Shown: positions 44,883 to 54,420 of the stretch, piece after piece
Layout of the letters: every line of letters begins with the position of its first letter
Position numbering within the stretch: the stretch's first letter is position 1
Assembly (NCBI GenBank): GCA_903897145.1
Contig: CAIUAN010000005.1
Location: 81,421-145,420 of the forward strand
Direction: 5' to 3'
Length of the DNA stretch: 64,000 nt
Origin: an uncultured Bacteroidia bacterium
GTDB lineage: Bacteria; Bacteroidota; Bacteroidia; Bacteroidales; Prolixibacteraceae
Notes under the pieces: generated by a model
What the model was told of the DNA's origin: nothing
What the model saw: the letters and a program-made list of their open reading frames with translations, nothing else
The model's database searches: none
Position numbers and translations under genes: made by a program

Positions 44883-45710
44883 ATGGACAGCAACGCCTTA
44901 AGAAACCTAGCCATATTTGGCGAAGATACAGAAAAGATGCCCGTGTTATTCGTGGGCCATGGGAGTCCAATGTATGCCATTGAAGAGAACGAATTTGTAT
45001 CTGAATGGAGAAAACTTGGTGCATCAATACCTAAGCCCAAAGCTATTCTATGCATCTCCGCACATTGGGAAACGAAAGGAACCTTTGTTACTGCAGCTTT
45101 GAAACCACCCACGATACACGATTTTGGAGGTTTTCCACGCGAGCTCTATGCCGTTCAATATCCCGCTCCAGGAAGTCCAGAACTTGCTCAGAAAACGAAG
45201 GAAATAATCACCACCACCCCAATTGGATTAGATGAAAGCTGGGGACTCGATCACGGGGCGTGGAGTGTTGTTCGAAATATCTATCCGGAAGCGGATATTC
45301 CAATTATTGAAATGAGCCTTGACTATACTAAGGGACCAAAATTTCATTATGAGCTAGCCAAAGAGCTATCAATTTTAAGAAGCAAAGGGGTTTTAATCAT
45401 AGGCAGTGGCAATATTGTGCATAACCTGCGCCTTGTGGCTTGGGATAAAATGAATGAGCCTGACTTTGGATTCGATTGGGCAATTCAGGCAAACGACCAA
45501 ATAAAAAATCATATCCTTGATCACCAGCATGCCAATCTAATCGATTACCAATCACTTGGAAGAGAAGTTTCGATGGCTATCCCATCACCTGATCATTATC
45601 TCCCATTACTTTATACGCTCGCTTTACAAGGAGAAAATGAAAAGCTTAATTTCTTTAATGATAAGGCAGTGATGGGATCGCTAACAATGACTTCTTTAAA
45701 AATTGGTTGA
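44883..45710 (+). CDS. ygiD: LigB-family extradiol dioxygenase (4,5-DOPA dioxygenase type)
   Basis: A 275-residue protein of the YgiD class. Conserved elements are LFVGHGSPMYAIE, ISAHWETKG, HDFGGFPRELY, LDHGAWSVV and IIGSGNIVHNLR; the histidines in the first, second and fourth bind the metal. YgiD opens the ring of DOPA. The role in Bacteroidota is not established. It is probably co-transcribed with the desaturase. Confidence 0.9.
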   Translation: MDSNALRNLAIFGEDTEKMPVLFVGHGSPMYAIEENEFVSEWRKLGASIPKPKAILCISAHWETKGTFVTAALKPPTIHDFGGFPRELYAVQYPAPGSPELAQKTKEIITTTPIGLDESWGLDHGAWSVVRNIYPEADIPIIEMSLDYTKGPKFHYELAKELSILRSKGVLIIGSGNIVHNLRLVAWDKMNEPDFGFDWAIQANDQIKNHILDHQHANLIDYQSLGREVSMAIPSPDHYLPLLYTLALQGENEKLNFFNDKAVMGSLTMTSLKIG

Positions 45711-45716
45711 ATTTCG

Positions 45717-45724
45717 TATATTTG
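45717..45724 (+). promoter_or_regulatory. -7 box of the NarL-type regulator
   Basis: TATATTTG, exact TAnnTTTG, 55 bases before the ATG at 45780 and just after the dioxygenase stop. Confidence 0.5.
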
Positions 45725-45779
45725 AGCCATCAATTAAATGCTCTTCGAAAAGGCAAACAGGAAATAATATCCGTTTCAT

Positions 45780-46445
45780 ATGAGTGCAGAAAAGGTTTTT
45801 AAAATTGCAATTGCCGACTCTCAATTTCTTATTGTAGAGGCCTTGCAATCACTGATTCAAACTGAACCAAACTACGCCATAATAGGTGTTGCAAGCACTC
45901 ACCATGAGCTTCAAAAAATACTCCAAGAAAAATCTCCAGATCTTCTTATTGTAGATCCAGCCAACATTGATTTCGATGGCCTTGACGATCTAAAAAATAT
46001 TAAAATCAAATACACGCAGCTTGGAATATTGATTTTGACCAACCTTGTAACCAAGCAAGAATTTGCTGACATTAGCCGAATAGGGATTAAAAATATCAGC
46101 TACAAGACAGCTGACAGAGATGAGATCTTTGCGGCCATAGATGCAACACTTAAAAATAAAAAATTCTATTCGGACGAAGTTCTTGACCTTTTCTTAGACC
46201 TAGGGGAAGCCAAGAACAGTGGAGAAGAGACCAAGACGTTGACACCTTCAGAGATTGAGATCGTTAAACTTATTGCCGAAGGGTTAACAACCAAAGAGAT
46301 TGCATCAAAACGAAACATCAGTTACCACACGGTAAATACCCACCGTAAAAATATCTTCCGTAAGATGGAGGTCTCCAACGCCTCTGAATTGATTATGCTT
46401 GCCATCAAGGCGGGCTGGATCAACAACATTGAATACTACATTTAG
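45780..46445 (+). CDS. NarL/LuxR-type response regulator
   Basis: A 221-residue protein. The receiver domain (about 8-128) has the phosphoacceptor Asp in DLLIVDPANIDFDGL and the switch lysine in NISYKTADRDE. The acidic pair near the N-terminus is reduced to one Asp (IAIADSQ). A GerE/LuxR helix-turn-helix follows (about 155-215, LTPSEIEIVKLIAEGLTTKEIA and YHTVNTHRKNIFRKM). No histidine kinase is adjacent, so it is an orphan. Targets unknown. Confidence 0.93.
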   Translation: MSAEKVFKIAIADSQFLIVEALQSLIQTEPNYAIIGVASTHHELQKILQEKSPDLLIVDPANIDFDGLDDLKNIKIKYTQLGILILTNLVTKQEFADISRIGIKNISYKTADRDEIFAAIDATLKNKKFYSDEVLDLFLDLGEAKNSGEETKTLTPSEIEIVKLIAEGLTTKEIASKRNISYHTVNTHRKNIFRKMEVSNASELIMLAIKAGWINNIEYYI

Positions 46446-46458
46446 GCGAATAAGCCAA

Positions 46459-46950
46459 CTACAAGCTTTTCAACATCCATTTCTCGCACCCAAAATGACC
46501 AGTATTACCTAACGGTCCATCCAGGTATTCGAATCCAAACTTTTCATAAATAGCTAAAGCGCCTGCTAATTCAGGCATCGATTCTAAATACACCTTTTTA
46601 TAGCCCATTGACTTGGCTTGCGAAAGACATTGCTGTATGATCATTCTTCCAACCCCTTTGCCTCGAAATTCTGACAACAGGTACATCTTAACCAATTCAC
46701 AGGTATCATCAGGCAAGCCGGAGGTAGGAAACAATCCACCACCACCAACCACCTGACGATCCACAACTGCTACAAAATAAACAGATTGCTCTACCTTAAA
46801 TAGATCAGAAAGATGATCTGTTGACTCATCGTAATAAACTGTCCCTTCGTGATTCGCGCCAAACTCCTCCAGCGCAGCACGAATAATCTCAGCTAGCTGC
46901 TGATTGTCATCGGATAATATTCGTCGTAAAACAACAGATTTTGTATTCAT
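46459..46950 (-). CDS. GNAT family N-acetyltransferase
   Basis: A 163-residue protein with ELVKMYLLSEFRGKGVGRMIIQQCL (the RGKGVG acetyl-CoA loop) and VYLESMPELAGALAIYEKFGF, typical of GNAT. It is convergent with the response regulator gene (13 bases between stops). Similar Bacteroidota proteins are labelled MarR-fusion relatives or generic acetyltransferases; the substrate is unknown. Confidence 0.88.
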   Translation of the reverse strand: MNTKSVVLRRILSDDNQQLAEIIRAALEEFGANHEGTVYYDESTDHLSDLFKVEQSVYFVAVVDRQVVGGGGLFPTSGLPDDTCELVKMYLLSEFRGKGVGRMIIQQCLSQAKSMGYKKVYLESMPELAGALAIYEKFGFEYLDGPLGNTGHFGCEKWMLKSL

Positions 46951-47104
46951 AACTAAATTCTAAAAACTCAATATTTGATCCTAAATCAACCTAAATAACT
47001 AACAATCTGAAAACCCAAGAAAAACTTAGATCTCAGTCGCATACCATAAAAAGGGTATACTAAAATACGCAATTTATGGGATTTTCAATTTCTTTGAAAC
47101 ATAG

Positions 47105-47112
47105 GATATTTG
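47105..47112 (+). promoter_or_regulatory. Possible -7 box of cysK
   Basis: GATATTTGTA, one mismatch from TAnnTTTG, 25 bases before the cysK ATG. Confidence 0.4.
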
Positions 47113-47137
47113 TACCATATAATAAACTGTTAAAGCC

Positions 47138-48070
47138 ATGGCAAATATTGCAAATAGTATTGTTGACCTTGTAGGTCGCACACCATTAGTTCGCTTAAAT
47201 CGTTTAACTGAAGGGTTAGACTGCGAAGTTCTTGTTAAATTAGAGTCACAAAATCCAGGTGGATCGGTAAAAGATAGGCTAGGATTTGCACTAATCGAAG
47301 ATGCAGAAAAAAATGGACTAATCAATAAAGACACTGTAATTATTGAACCAACAAGTGGCAACACAGGTGTTGGTCTAGCATTCGTTTGTGCAGCAAAAGG
47401 ATATAAATTAAAAATTGTTATGCCTGACACAGTAAGTGTTGAGCGTCGTTTGATTGTTGCTGCTTATGGCGGTGAAGTGATTCTTACTCCAGGTAAAGAT
47501 GGCATGAAAGGTGCGATCGCAAAAGCTGAAGAGCTTAAGCTAGCGACTCCAGGAAGTTTCATTCCAATGCAATTCAACAACCTCGCCAATCCAGAGATGC
47601 ACCGCAAGACAACAGCTGTTGAGATCTGGGAAGATACCGATGGCAAAGTGGATATTTTCGTTGCTGGATCAGGCACCGGAGGTACCATAACCGGTGTTTC
47701 AGAAGTAATCAGAGCAAAAAAACCTTCATTCTATTCAGTGGTTGTTGAGCCAGAAGATTCACCAGTACTTTCTGGTGGCGCTCCAGGTCCTCATAAGATC
47801 CAAGGAATTGGTCCAGGTTTTGTTCCACAAGCATTAAATACAACATCATACGATGAGATTTTCAAGATTTCAGCTGCAGACTCTTTCGATACGGCTCGCA
47901 AACTTGCGAAACTCGAAGGAATCTTCTGCGGTATATCTGCAGGTGGAAACGTATATGCTGCGTTGCAAATTGCTAAACGTCCTGAGAACAAAGGAAAAAC
48001 AATCGTAACAATTATCTGTGATACTGGCGAGCGCTACTTAAGCACTCCCCTATTTGCTCCAGAAGTCTAA
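47138..48070 (+). CDS. cysK: Cysteine synthase A
   Basis: A 310-residue PLP enzyme. The PLP lysine is in [22 protein letters not shown] binds substrate carboxylate, [11 protein letters not shown] binds PLP phosphate, and the ending ERYLST is family-typical. It makes cysteine from O-acetylserine and sulfide. Monocistronic, with a hairpin after the stop. Confidence 0.97.
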   Translation: MANIANSIVDLVGRTPLVRLNRLTEGLDCEVLVKLESQNPGGSVKDRLGFALIEDAEKNGLINKDTVIIEPTSGNTGVGLAFVCAAKGYKLKIVMPDTVSVERRLIVAAYGGEVILTPGKDGMKGAIAKAEELKLATPGSFIPMQFNNLANPEMHRKTTAVEIWEDTDGKVDIFVAGSGTGGTITGVSEVIRAKKPSFYSVVVEPEDSPVLSGGAPGPHKIQGIGPGFVPQALNTTSYDEIFKISAADSFDTARKLAKLEGIFCGISAGGNVYAALQIAKRPENKGKTIVTIICDTGERYLSTPLFAPEV

Positions 48071-48102
48071 GTAAAGACTGAATAATTTGGGTTTAAGAAC
48101 CG

Positions 48103-48129
48103 AATAGGTCAGATATTTACCTATTTTTA
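48103..48129 (+). terminator. Probable terminator after cysK
   Basis: AATAGGT/ACCTATT (7 bp) with a 9-base loop, followed by TTTA, 32 bases after the stop. Confidence 0.55.
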
Positions 48130-48154
48130 TACGGTGTCAGTAACCTAGATTAAG

Positions 48155-50965
48155 ATGTTAGCAGGAAAATACAAAACGCTTTATAAGCAGTTACTTAAAT
48201 TTATCGATGCGGAAAGAATTTTCCACGATCCGCTTCACACCTTGGCCTATGGCACTGATGCCAGTTTTTATCGACTAATTCCCAAATTAGTCATAAAGGC
48301 CAGAGACGAGCAGGAAGTTTCGTGCATTCTGAACCAATGCGCGAAGCTTTCCTTGTCAGTCACCTTCCGAGCTGCAGGAACCAGCCTTTCAGGACAAGCG
48401 ATTTCCGATTCAGTATTAATCATCGCCGGTAATGATTGGAAAAACTACACCATCCTCGACAACGGACATGCCATAAAATTACAACCAGGTCTTACAGGCG
48501 GTCGCACAAATGCCATCTTGGCCAAATATGGTCGTAAGATAGGTCCTGATCCAGCCTCCATTAACAGCGCCATGATTGGTGGCATAGCTGCGAATAATGC
48601 AAGCGGAATGTGCTGCGGAACAGCAGAAAATTCCTATAAAACAGTGGCAAGCATGCGGATTGTTTTTGCCGATGGCGCGATCCTAGACACATCAGATCCG
48701 GAGAGCAAAAGCAACTTCAGAATAAGTCATCCAGAACTTCTGCGTGAGATTGAGACAATGGCAATTTTCGTCAAAGCCAATAAGCCACTTGCTGATAGAA
48801 TCCGCCACAAATACAAATTAAAAAACACAACAGGTTATAGTCTGAATGCCTTGGTGGATTTCAGTGATCCCTTTGAAATTATCGAACACCTGATCATAGG
48901 ATCTGAAGGAACTCTTGGATTCATCTCTGAAATAACCTATCGTACAGTCATCGAGCACCCTTATAGAGCCACCTCAATAATGCTCTTTCCTTCACTTGAA
49001 TTCGCCTGCAAAGCAGTCATGCAACTTAAAAAAGCACCTGTATCAGCAGTCGAGCTTATCGACAGAGCAGGGATTCGGTCGGTAGAAAATCAAGAAGAGA
49101 TGGGTGCTTACCTCAAAGAGCTTAGTCCATTAGGATGTGCCCTTTTAGTTGAGACTAGAGCTTTAAGTAAGGATGATCTTAGCCATCAGATCGAGAGCAT
49201 CATAAAAGAGCTCGAGTCGAGTGGACTAGAAAATTCTATTCATTTCACGAGTATACCTAAAGAATACGAAGCTCTTTGGAAGATCAGGAAAGGATTATTC
49301 CCTTCTATTGGAGCGATTCGCAAAACAGGAACTACCGTGATCATTGAAGATGTGGCTTTCCCTCTGGAACGACTTGCTGAAGCGACCCTCGATCTTCAAA
49401 AAAGTCTTCATAAATGGGGCTATTCAAATGCGGTGATCTTTGGCCATGCCCTTGAAGGAAATATTCATTTTGTTTTTACACAAGATTTTGGCTCTTCAGA
49501 GGAGGTGGAGCGATACAGTCAATTTATGACTGAAATTACAGACCTAGTGGTTTCAAAATATGATGGTTCGTTAAAGGCGGAACATGGTACTGGCCGCAAC
49601 ATGGCACCATTTATTGAATTAGAATGGGGCGCTGAAGCTTTTGGGCTGATGAAGCAATTGAAATCTATTTTCGATCCCTACGATCTTCTAAATCCAGGAG
49701 TGATCCTCAATAATGACCCAAAAGCACATCTTCAAAACCTTAAACCACTACCTGCAGCGCACGAAAGCATCGACAAGTGCGTTGAGTGTGGTTTCTGCGA
49801 ACCATCTTGCGTTTCAGCTGACCTAACCCTAACACCCCGTCAGCGAATTGCGGTCTACCGGCAAATAACACACCTTACAGCAACGGGAATTGATGCCAAG
49901 CAATTAGCCTATCTAAACAAAAGTTTTGAATATAGTGGCAAAGCTACTTGCGCTACCGATGGACTCTGTGCGAGTAGTTGTCCGGTGGATATAGATACGG
50001 GCCAGCTAATCAAACACCTTAGAAGCCAGACTGCAACTTCCTCACAAAAGGCTCATTGGATATCTAAAAGGATTGGTGGTACGTCGAAAGCCATCAAAAT
50101 TCTATTAAATACCGTGAATCTTTTTCATACGATCCTAGGAAGTAGAATCATGCAAGGAATTAGCACTTCTTTGCATATTTTATCTGGTAAACGAATCCCA
50201 AAATGGAATAAAAATCTGCCTAAAGGGGCTCATGGAATTGACATAAAGAATCCGCAGCCTAAACATCTGCCACGAAAAGTGGTCTATTTCTCAAGTTGCA
50301 TCAATAGAACGATGGGGATATCAAAAGGACAGCCAGACAAAAGACAATTGTCGGATGTCCTTGTTCAGTTGCTCAATAAAGGTGGTTTTGAAGTCATTTA
50401 TCCTGGAAACATGACTCAGTTATGCTGCGGCATGGCTTTTTCAAGCAAAGGGTATTCTGAAGTCGCAGATCAAAAAACAAAAGAATTAGAGCAAGCCTTG
50501 ATTCAAGCTAGTAAAAGTGGAAAATATCCAATTCTCTGTGATATGAGCCCCTGTCTTTCTACAATGAAAGCCACCATGAAAAACCTGAAGCTTTACGAGC
50601 CGACTGAATTCATCCTCGACCAGCTAATGCCCCACTTGACAATCAAACCGATCCAAGAAACCATTACCGTGTTTCCCGTTTGTAGTGCCAAGAAGATGGG
50701 ATTAGAGGATAAACTAATAGAGTTGGCGGAAAAGTGTGCCTCGAAAGTGATTGTCACAGAATCGAATTGTTGTGGCTTTGCGGGTGATTTAGGATTTACG
50801 ACCCCGGAATTAAATGCGCATGGATTAAAAGGGTTGAAAGAGCAGCTACCAGAAGATGTCAAACGAGGATTTTCCACGAGTCGCACCTGCGAGATTGGTC
50901 TAAGCGAACACACTGGCATTGACTATCAATCGATAGTTTATTTAGTTGATCAAGTAAGCAACTAA
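48155..50965 (+). CDS. FAD-linked oxidase fused to Fe-S domain (D-lactate dehydrogenase-like)
   Basis: A 936-residue fusion. Residues 35-210 form the FAD-binding PCMH domain (RAAGTSLSGQAISD, GPDPASINSAMIGGIAANNASG) and 245-525 the FAD oxidase C domain (AEHGTGRNMAPFIE). A ferredoxin-type Fe-S domain begins near 540 (CVECGFCEPSC, then CATDGLCASSCP), and two CCG domains end the protein (LCCGMAF, NCCGFAGDLGF). This is the layout of GlcD and GlcF in one chain (Dld-II/YdiJ class) and oxidises a D-2-hydroxy acid, probably D-lactate, to feed electrons to the respiratory chain. Confidence 0.93.
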   Translation: MLAGKYKTLYKQLLKFIDAERIFHDPLHTLAYGTDASFYRLIPKLVIKARDEQEVSCILNQCAKLSLSVTFRAAGTSLSGQAISDSVLIIAGNDWKNYTILDNGHAIKLQPGLTGGRTNAILAKYGRKIGPDPASINSAMIGGIAANNASGMCCGTAENSYKTVASMRIVFADGAILDTSDPESKSNFRISHPELLREIETMAIFVKANKPLADRIRHKYKLKNTTGYSLNALVDFSDPFEIIEHLIIGSEGTLGFISEITYRTVIEHPYRATSIMLFPSLEFACKAVMQLKKAPVSAVELIDRAGIRSVENQEEMGAYLKELSPLGCALLVETRALSKDDLSHQIESIIKELESSGLENSIHFTSIPKEYEALWKIRKGLFPSIGAIRKTGTTVIIEDVAFPLERLAEATLDLQKSLHKWGYSNAVIFGHALEGNIHFVFTQDFGSSEEVERYSQFMTEITDLVVSKYDGSLKAEHGTGRNMAPFIELEWGAEAFGLMKQLKSIFDPYDLLNPGVILNNDPKAHLQNLKPLPAAHESIDKCVECGFCEPSCVSADLTLTPRQRIAVYRQITHLTATGIDAKQLAYLNKSFEYSGKATCATDGLCASSCPVDIDTGQLIKHLRSQTATSSQKAHWISKRIGGTSKAIKILLNTVNLFHTILGSRIMQGISTSLHILSGKRIPKWNKNLPKGAHGIDIKNPQPKHLPRKVVYFSSCINRTMGISKGQPDKRQLSDVLVQLLNKGGFEVIYPGNMTQLCCGMAFSSKGYSEVADQKTKELEQALIQASKSGKYPILCDMSPCLSTMKATMKNLKLYEPTEFILDQLMPHLTIKPIQETITVFPVCSAKKMGLEDKLIELAEKCASKVIVTESNCCGFAGDLGFTTPELNAHGLKGLKEQLPEDVKRGFSTSRTCEIGLSEHTGIDYQSIVYLVDQVSN

Positions 50966-50966
50966 A

Positions 50967-50992
50967 AAAAGCCCGTTTCTCAACGAGCTTTT
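50967..50992. terminator. Terminator between the FAD/Fe-S gene and the ferredoxin
   Basis: An 11-bp stem (AAAAGCCCGTT / AACGAGCTTTT). One position is A-C on the plus RNA but G-U on the minus RNA, so it is more stable, and followed by more U residues, in the minus direction (ferredoxin). Confidence 0.75.
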
Positions 50993-51011
50993 AGCCTATA
51001 TTTTCAAGTAA

Positions 51012-51179
51012 TTATTCTGGAGAAATTGCATCAGTAGGACACACCTCAACACATGATCCACAATCGGTACAAAGACCTGCATCAATTTTGAAAATATCAC
51101 CTTCACTAATTGCTTCTACTGGACACTCATCGATACAAGTTCCACAAGCAATACATTCATCTGAAATTTTGTAAGCCAT
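51012..51179 (-). CDS. 2[4Fe-4S] ferredoxin
   Basis: A 55-residue protein, read from an ATG at 51179-51177 to a TAA at 51014-51012. It has two complete cluster motifs: C-x2-C-x2-C-x3-CP in ECIACGTCIDECPVEA and again in LCTDCGSCVEVCPTDA. This is a clostridial-type electron carrier. It is small, acidic and cytosolic. A -7 box lies at 51236-51229 and a terminator at 50992-50967, so it is its own transcript. Confidence 0.96.
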   Translation of the reverse strand: MAYKISDECIACGTCIDECPVEAISEGDIFKIDAGLCTDCGSCVEVCPTDAISPE

Positions 51180-51228
51180 AACTACTGGATTTTTGTTTAT
51201 AAATAACCTGAACTCAATTTTATAACTA

Positions 51229-51236
51229 CAAAATTA
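51229..51236 (-). promoter_or_regulatory. -7 box of the ferredoxin gene
   Basis: The minus strand reads TAATTTTG, exact TAnnTTTG, 49 bases before the ATG. A TTG lies 23 bases further up. Confidence 0.5.
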
Positions 51237-51282
51237 CAAACAATGACCAAATAAAAAATCAAAATTGTAATTTTTACTTATT

Positions 51283-51936
51283 TTAAACAGCGAGCTTTTT
51301 AAGTCGTTTGGCATACATCGAGCAGCAAGCTTGAAGCCCACAACTATCGCATTTCGGTTTGCGAGCCACACACACATAACGGCCATGTAGAATAAGCCAA
51401 TGGTGAGCAATTGGGATAAGCTCGTCCGGGATATGAGCTACCAATTGTCGTTCTGTTTCGCGTGGAGTTTTAGATTTAGTAGACAGCCCTATTCGAGCAG
51501 CAACTCTAAATACATGTGTATCGACAGCTAGTGCAGGCTTATTAAAAACCACCGAAGCAATCACATTAGCCGTCTTCCTTCCCACCCCAGGAAGTTTAAC
51601 TAACTCCTCGACATCACTGGGAATAACACCTCCAAAATCAGACATTAACTTACGAGCCATTCCCACCAAATGCTTCGCCTTATTATTAGGGTATGAAATA
51701 GATCGAATATATTCAAAAACCTCATCCGATTCAACCTCTGCCATTTTACTAGGAGTAGGAAAACGAAGGAGCAATTCAGGCACAACCATATTCACACGCT
51801 TGTCGGTGCACTGAGCGGAAAGAATAACCGCCACAAGCAGCTCGTAAGGATTTGAATAATTCAACTCCGTCTCAGCCACTGGCATATTAATTTTAAACCA
51901 ACTTATCACCTTCTCAAACCGCTCACTTTTGCGCAT
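51283..51936 (-). CDS. nth: Endonuclease III
   Basis: I start at the ATG at 51936 (217 residues, MRKSERFEKV), the normal family length; a longer frame to 52200 would run into the divergent ABC-F gene. The helix-hairpin-helix is LPGVGRKTAN with the catalytic lysine, the catalytic aspartate is in ALAVDTHVFRVAARIG, and the 4Fe-4S motif C-x6-C-x2-C-x5-C is near the C-terminus. It removes oxidised pyrimidines in base excision repair. Confidence 0.97.
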   Translation of the reverse strand: MRKSERFEKVISWFKINMPVAETELNYSNPYELLVAVILSAQCTDKRVNMVVPELLLRFPTPSKMAEVESDEVFEYIRSISYPNNKAKHLVGMARKLMSDFGGVIPSDVEELVKLPGVGRKTANVIASVVFNKPALAVDTHVFRVAARIGLSTKSKTPRETERQLVAHIPDELIPIAHHWLILHGRYVCVARKPKCDSCGLQACCSMYAKRLKKLAV

Positions 51937-51992
51937 CGTGTAACTTTTAAGGGTTGCCCTAAAATTAAGATCTCTTTTGTAGATTATCATGC

Positions 51993-52000
51993 TAATTTTG
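51993..52000 (+). promoter_or_regulatory. -7 box of the ABC-F gene
   Basis: TAATTTTG, exact TAnnTTTG, 21 bases before the ATG at 52022. TTG at 51977-51979 is 13 bases upstream, short for -33. Confidence 0.45.
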
Positions 52001-52021
52001 TCGTCAACTTTATAATTCTTT

Positions 52022-53884
52022 ATGATTACGTATCTACAAGTTGAAAATATTTCAAAATACTGGGGTGAACTAGCTCTATTTAAAGATATTACATTCTCTA
52101 TTAGCGAAGGGCAAAAGGTAGCTATGATCGCGAAAAATGGAGCTGGAAAATCGACTTTAATGGATATTATTGCTGGATTAGAGACGCCTGACACCGGCAA
52201 ATCGACTCTTATGAACCAAGGATCGATCGGATATTTACGTCAAAACCCTGATCTGAACCCAGAAGATACCGTATTAGAAGCAGCCTTTAATGCCAAAGGA
52301 GAACTCATACAAGCGGTTAAGAATTATGAAAAAGCCATTGAAAGTCAGGATCCTAAACTGTTAGATAGCGCCATTGAACGGATGAATGTGCTTAACGCTT
52401 GGGATTTCGAATTGCGTATCAAGACAATTTTGGATCAATTAAAGATTACCAACGTTAACCAGCAGATTAAATTCCTTTCGGGCGGACAGAAAAAAAGAGT
52501 TGCCTTAGCTCACATCTTGATCAACGAACCCGACTTTTTGATCCTTGACGAGCCGACTAACCACCTCGATTTAGAGATGATCGAATGGCTAGAAAAATTC
52601 CTTGAGAAAGCAAAATGCACTCTGTTTATGGTGACGCACGACCGGTATTTTCTAGATCGTGTTTGCAATGAAATTCTTGAACTTGATGGCAATTCCATTT
52701 ATCGATACAAAGGAAATTACTCGTACTACGTAGAGAAAAGAGAAGAGCGGGTTCAGGCTCAGAATGCAGATATCGACCGAGCTAAAAATCTCTTCCGCAC
52801 GGAACTTGAATGGCTGCGCAAGATGCCGAAAGCAAGAACGCACAAATCAAAATATCGGACCGAGAATGCCTATAAACTTGAAGAGAAAGCTTCACAAGGA
52901 CGTGTGGAAGATAATCTTGAGCTAACAATACAAGGGAAAAGACTTGGAAGCAAGATATTAAATGTCAAAAACTTATCTAAATCATTTGACAAACTCGTGA
53001 TCTTGGATAAGTTTAGTTACAATTTCTCGCGACTTGAGAAGATTGGAATCATCGGTAAAAATGGTACTGGCAAGTCAACCGTGCTAAACATGTTCACTGG
53101 GGCATTAGCTGCCGACAGTGGAACTATCGATGTAGGCGAAACGATTAGCTTTGGTTACTACCGCCAAGATGGCATAAGTTTTAAATCTGGCGACCGAGTC
53201 ATTGATGTTATCAAGGAGATTGCCGAGGTTATTGATCTTGGAAACGGGAACAAAATGTCGGCCTCTCAATTTTTGAATTATTTCCTCTTTCCACCAGAAA
53301 CACAATACAATTTCGTTGAGAAGCTTAGTGGTGGAGAGAAACGAAGACTTTATCTGTGTACTGTTTTAATGCATAACCCAAACTTTCTGATTCTTGATGA
53401 GCCGACAAATGATTTAGATATCATGACGCTTAACGTTTTGGAAGATTACCTCCGTAATTTTCAAGGGTGTGCCATTGTGGTTTCACATGATCGATTTTTT
53501 ATGGATAAGATTGTCGACCATCTATTTGTTTTTGAGGGTGATGGCAAAATAAAAGATTTTCCTGGTAATTACTCAGACTATCGCGACTGGTTAGAATACA
53601 CTGAAAAAGAAGCTCGTACACCAGAGAAAAAAGAGAAGGCTATCGTACCTATTCCAGTAAGAGAGCAAGGCAAAAAGTTGGGATTTAAAGAGAAACGGGA
53701 GTTAGAACAACTTGAAAAAGATATCCAGGCATTAGAACAAGAGAAAAAGAGTCTAGAAGTAGATTTGGAGCTAGGAACCTGTTCGCCAGAGGAATTGGTC
53801 AGTAAATCGGTTCGTCATGGGGAGATCTCCGAGTTACTTGGACAAAAAGAGATGCGATGGCTTGAACTAAGTGAAGAAGCTTAA
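52022..53884 (+). CDS. ABC-F family ATPase (Uup-like)
   Basis: A 620-residue protein with two ATP-binding cassettes and no membrane segments. Cassette 1 has AKNGAGKST, LSGGQKKRVALA and LDEPTNHLD; cassette 2 has GKNGTGKST, LSGGEKRRLYLC and LDEPTNDLD. A C-terminal coiled coil (about 545-610, KEKRELEQLEKDIQALEQEKK) marks the Uup subgroup. Such proteins act on the ribosome or at branched DNA. Not obviously an antibiotic-resistance type. Divergent from nth. Confidence 0.94.
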   Translation: MITYLQVENISKYWGELALFKDITFSISEGQKVAMIAKNGAGKSTLMDIIAGLETPDTGKSTLMNQGSIGYLRQNPDLNPEDTVLEAAFNAKGELIQAVKNYEKAIESQDPKLLDSAIERMNVLNAWDFELRIKTILDQLKITNVNQQIKFLSGGQKKRVALAHILINEPDFLILDEPTNHLDLEMIEWLEKFLEKAKCTLFMVTHDRYFLDRVCNEILELDGNSIYRYKGNYSYYVEKREERVQAQNADIDRAKNLFRTELEWLRKMPKARTHKSKYRTENAYKLEEKASQGRVEDNLELTIQGKRLGSKILNVKNLSKSFDKLVILDKFSYNFSRLEKIGIIGKNGTGKSTVLNMFTGALAADSGTIDVGETISFGYYRQDGISFKSGDRVIDVIKEIAEVIDLGNGNKMSASQFLNYFLFPPETQYNFVEKLSGGEKRRLYLCTVLMHNPNFLILDEPTNDLDIMTLNVLEDYLRNFQGCAIVVSHDRFFMDKIVDHLFVFEGDGKIKDFPGNYSDYRDWLEYTEKEARTPEKKEKAIVPIPVREQGKKLGFKEKRELEQLEKDIQALEQEKKSLEVDLELGTCSPEELVSKSVRHGEISELLGQKEMRWLELSEEA

Positions 53885-53894
53885 AAGCCTAAAA

Positions 53895-54305
53895 CTAATT
53901 GGTTCCAAATTGATGGTCGTCCGCAAGATCAGACGTTTGATAACTCTCTCTTTCCATAATAAATGCACCACCAGTGCCTTCAGAGTCGATACTACTTCCA
54001 ACGATCTTGCCATTGGGAAGTAGTTCTCCAGACCAATTATCTAACTCATAAATAATATCCTCTTCACTAAAAAGGATTTCGCAGGAGTGTGATTTTAAAT
54101 CAATTCTACGACCAATAATCCGACCCGCAACTTCCTGCTTAACGATAAAAGTCTCTTCCCCGTCGATTTGTTCGGAAAAGCGTAGGATGCCAGTAAGAAC
54201 ATCCCCATTCTGATTTAGATCCGCATAGCCGCTATCTTTACCAAAGCCAAAATCCTCTTCAAAGCGCCAGCGTCCTGTTAGGTTTATTTTTTCGGTCATA
54301 TTCAT
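53895..54305 (-). CDS. Hypothetical all-beta protein
   Basis: A 136-residue protein that I do not recognise. It has no signal peptide. It appears to be a row of beta strands with GRWRFEEDFGFG at the start, GDVLTGILRFSEQIDGEE, AGRIIGRRIDLKSHS and LPNGKIVGSSIDSEG, which resembles a lipocalin-like or avidin-like small barrel (G-x-W start, ending with a strand). Convergent with the ABC-F gene (10 bases between stops). Confidence 0.7.
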   Translation of the reverse strand: MNMTEKINLTGRWRFEEDFGFGKDSGYADLNQNGDVLTGILRFSEQIDGEETFIVKQEVAGRIIGRRIDLKSHSCEILFSEEDIIYELDNWSGELLPNGKIVGSSIDSEGTGGAFIMERESYQTSDLADDHQFGTN

Positions 54306-54370
54306 TCGAATTAATCAGAAGAATTAAATCTTAAAAGCTAAATACTACAGAATCTATCGATACAATTGAA

Positions 54371-54412
54371 TTTAGTGAATAAACAGAACCAAAATTCTGC
54401 TTATCCACTAAA
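54371..54412 (-). terminator. Hairpin after the sugar isomerase-like gene
   Basis: An 18-bp stem (54371-54388 with 54395-54412) and a 6-base loop. The two mismatches on the plus RNA become G-U pairs on the minus RNA, so the structure is specific to minus-strand transcripts. No strong U-tract follows. Confidence 0.55.
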
Positions 54413-54420
54413 TCATTGAA

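Noticed and set aside
47074..47430. 118-residue minus-strand ORF over cysK
   Set aside because: It is a shadow of the cysK reading frame with no domain or promoter.
51937..52200. N-terminal extension of endonuclease III to 52200
   Set aside because: It overlaps the ABC-F gene and its promoter and has no homology. The protein is full length from 51936.
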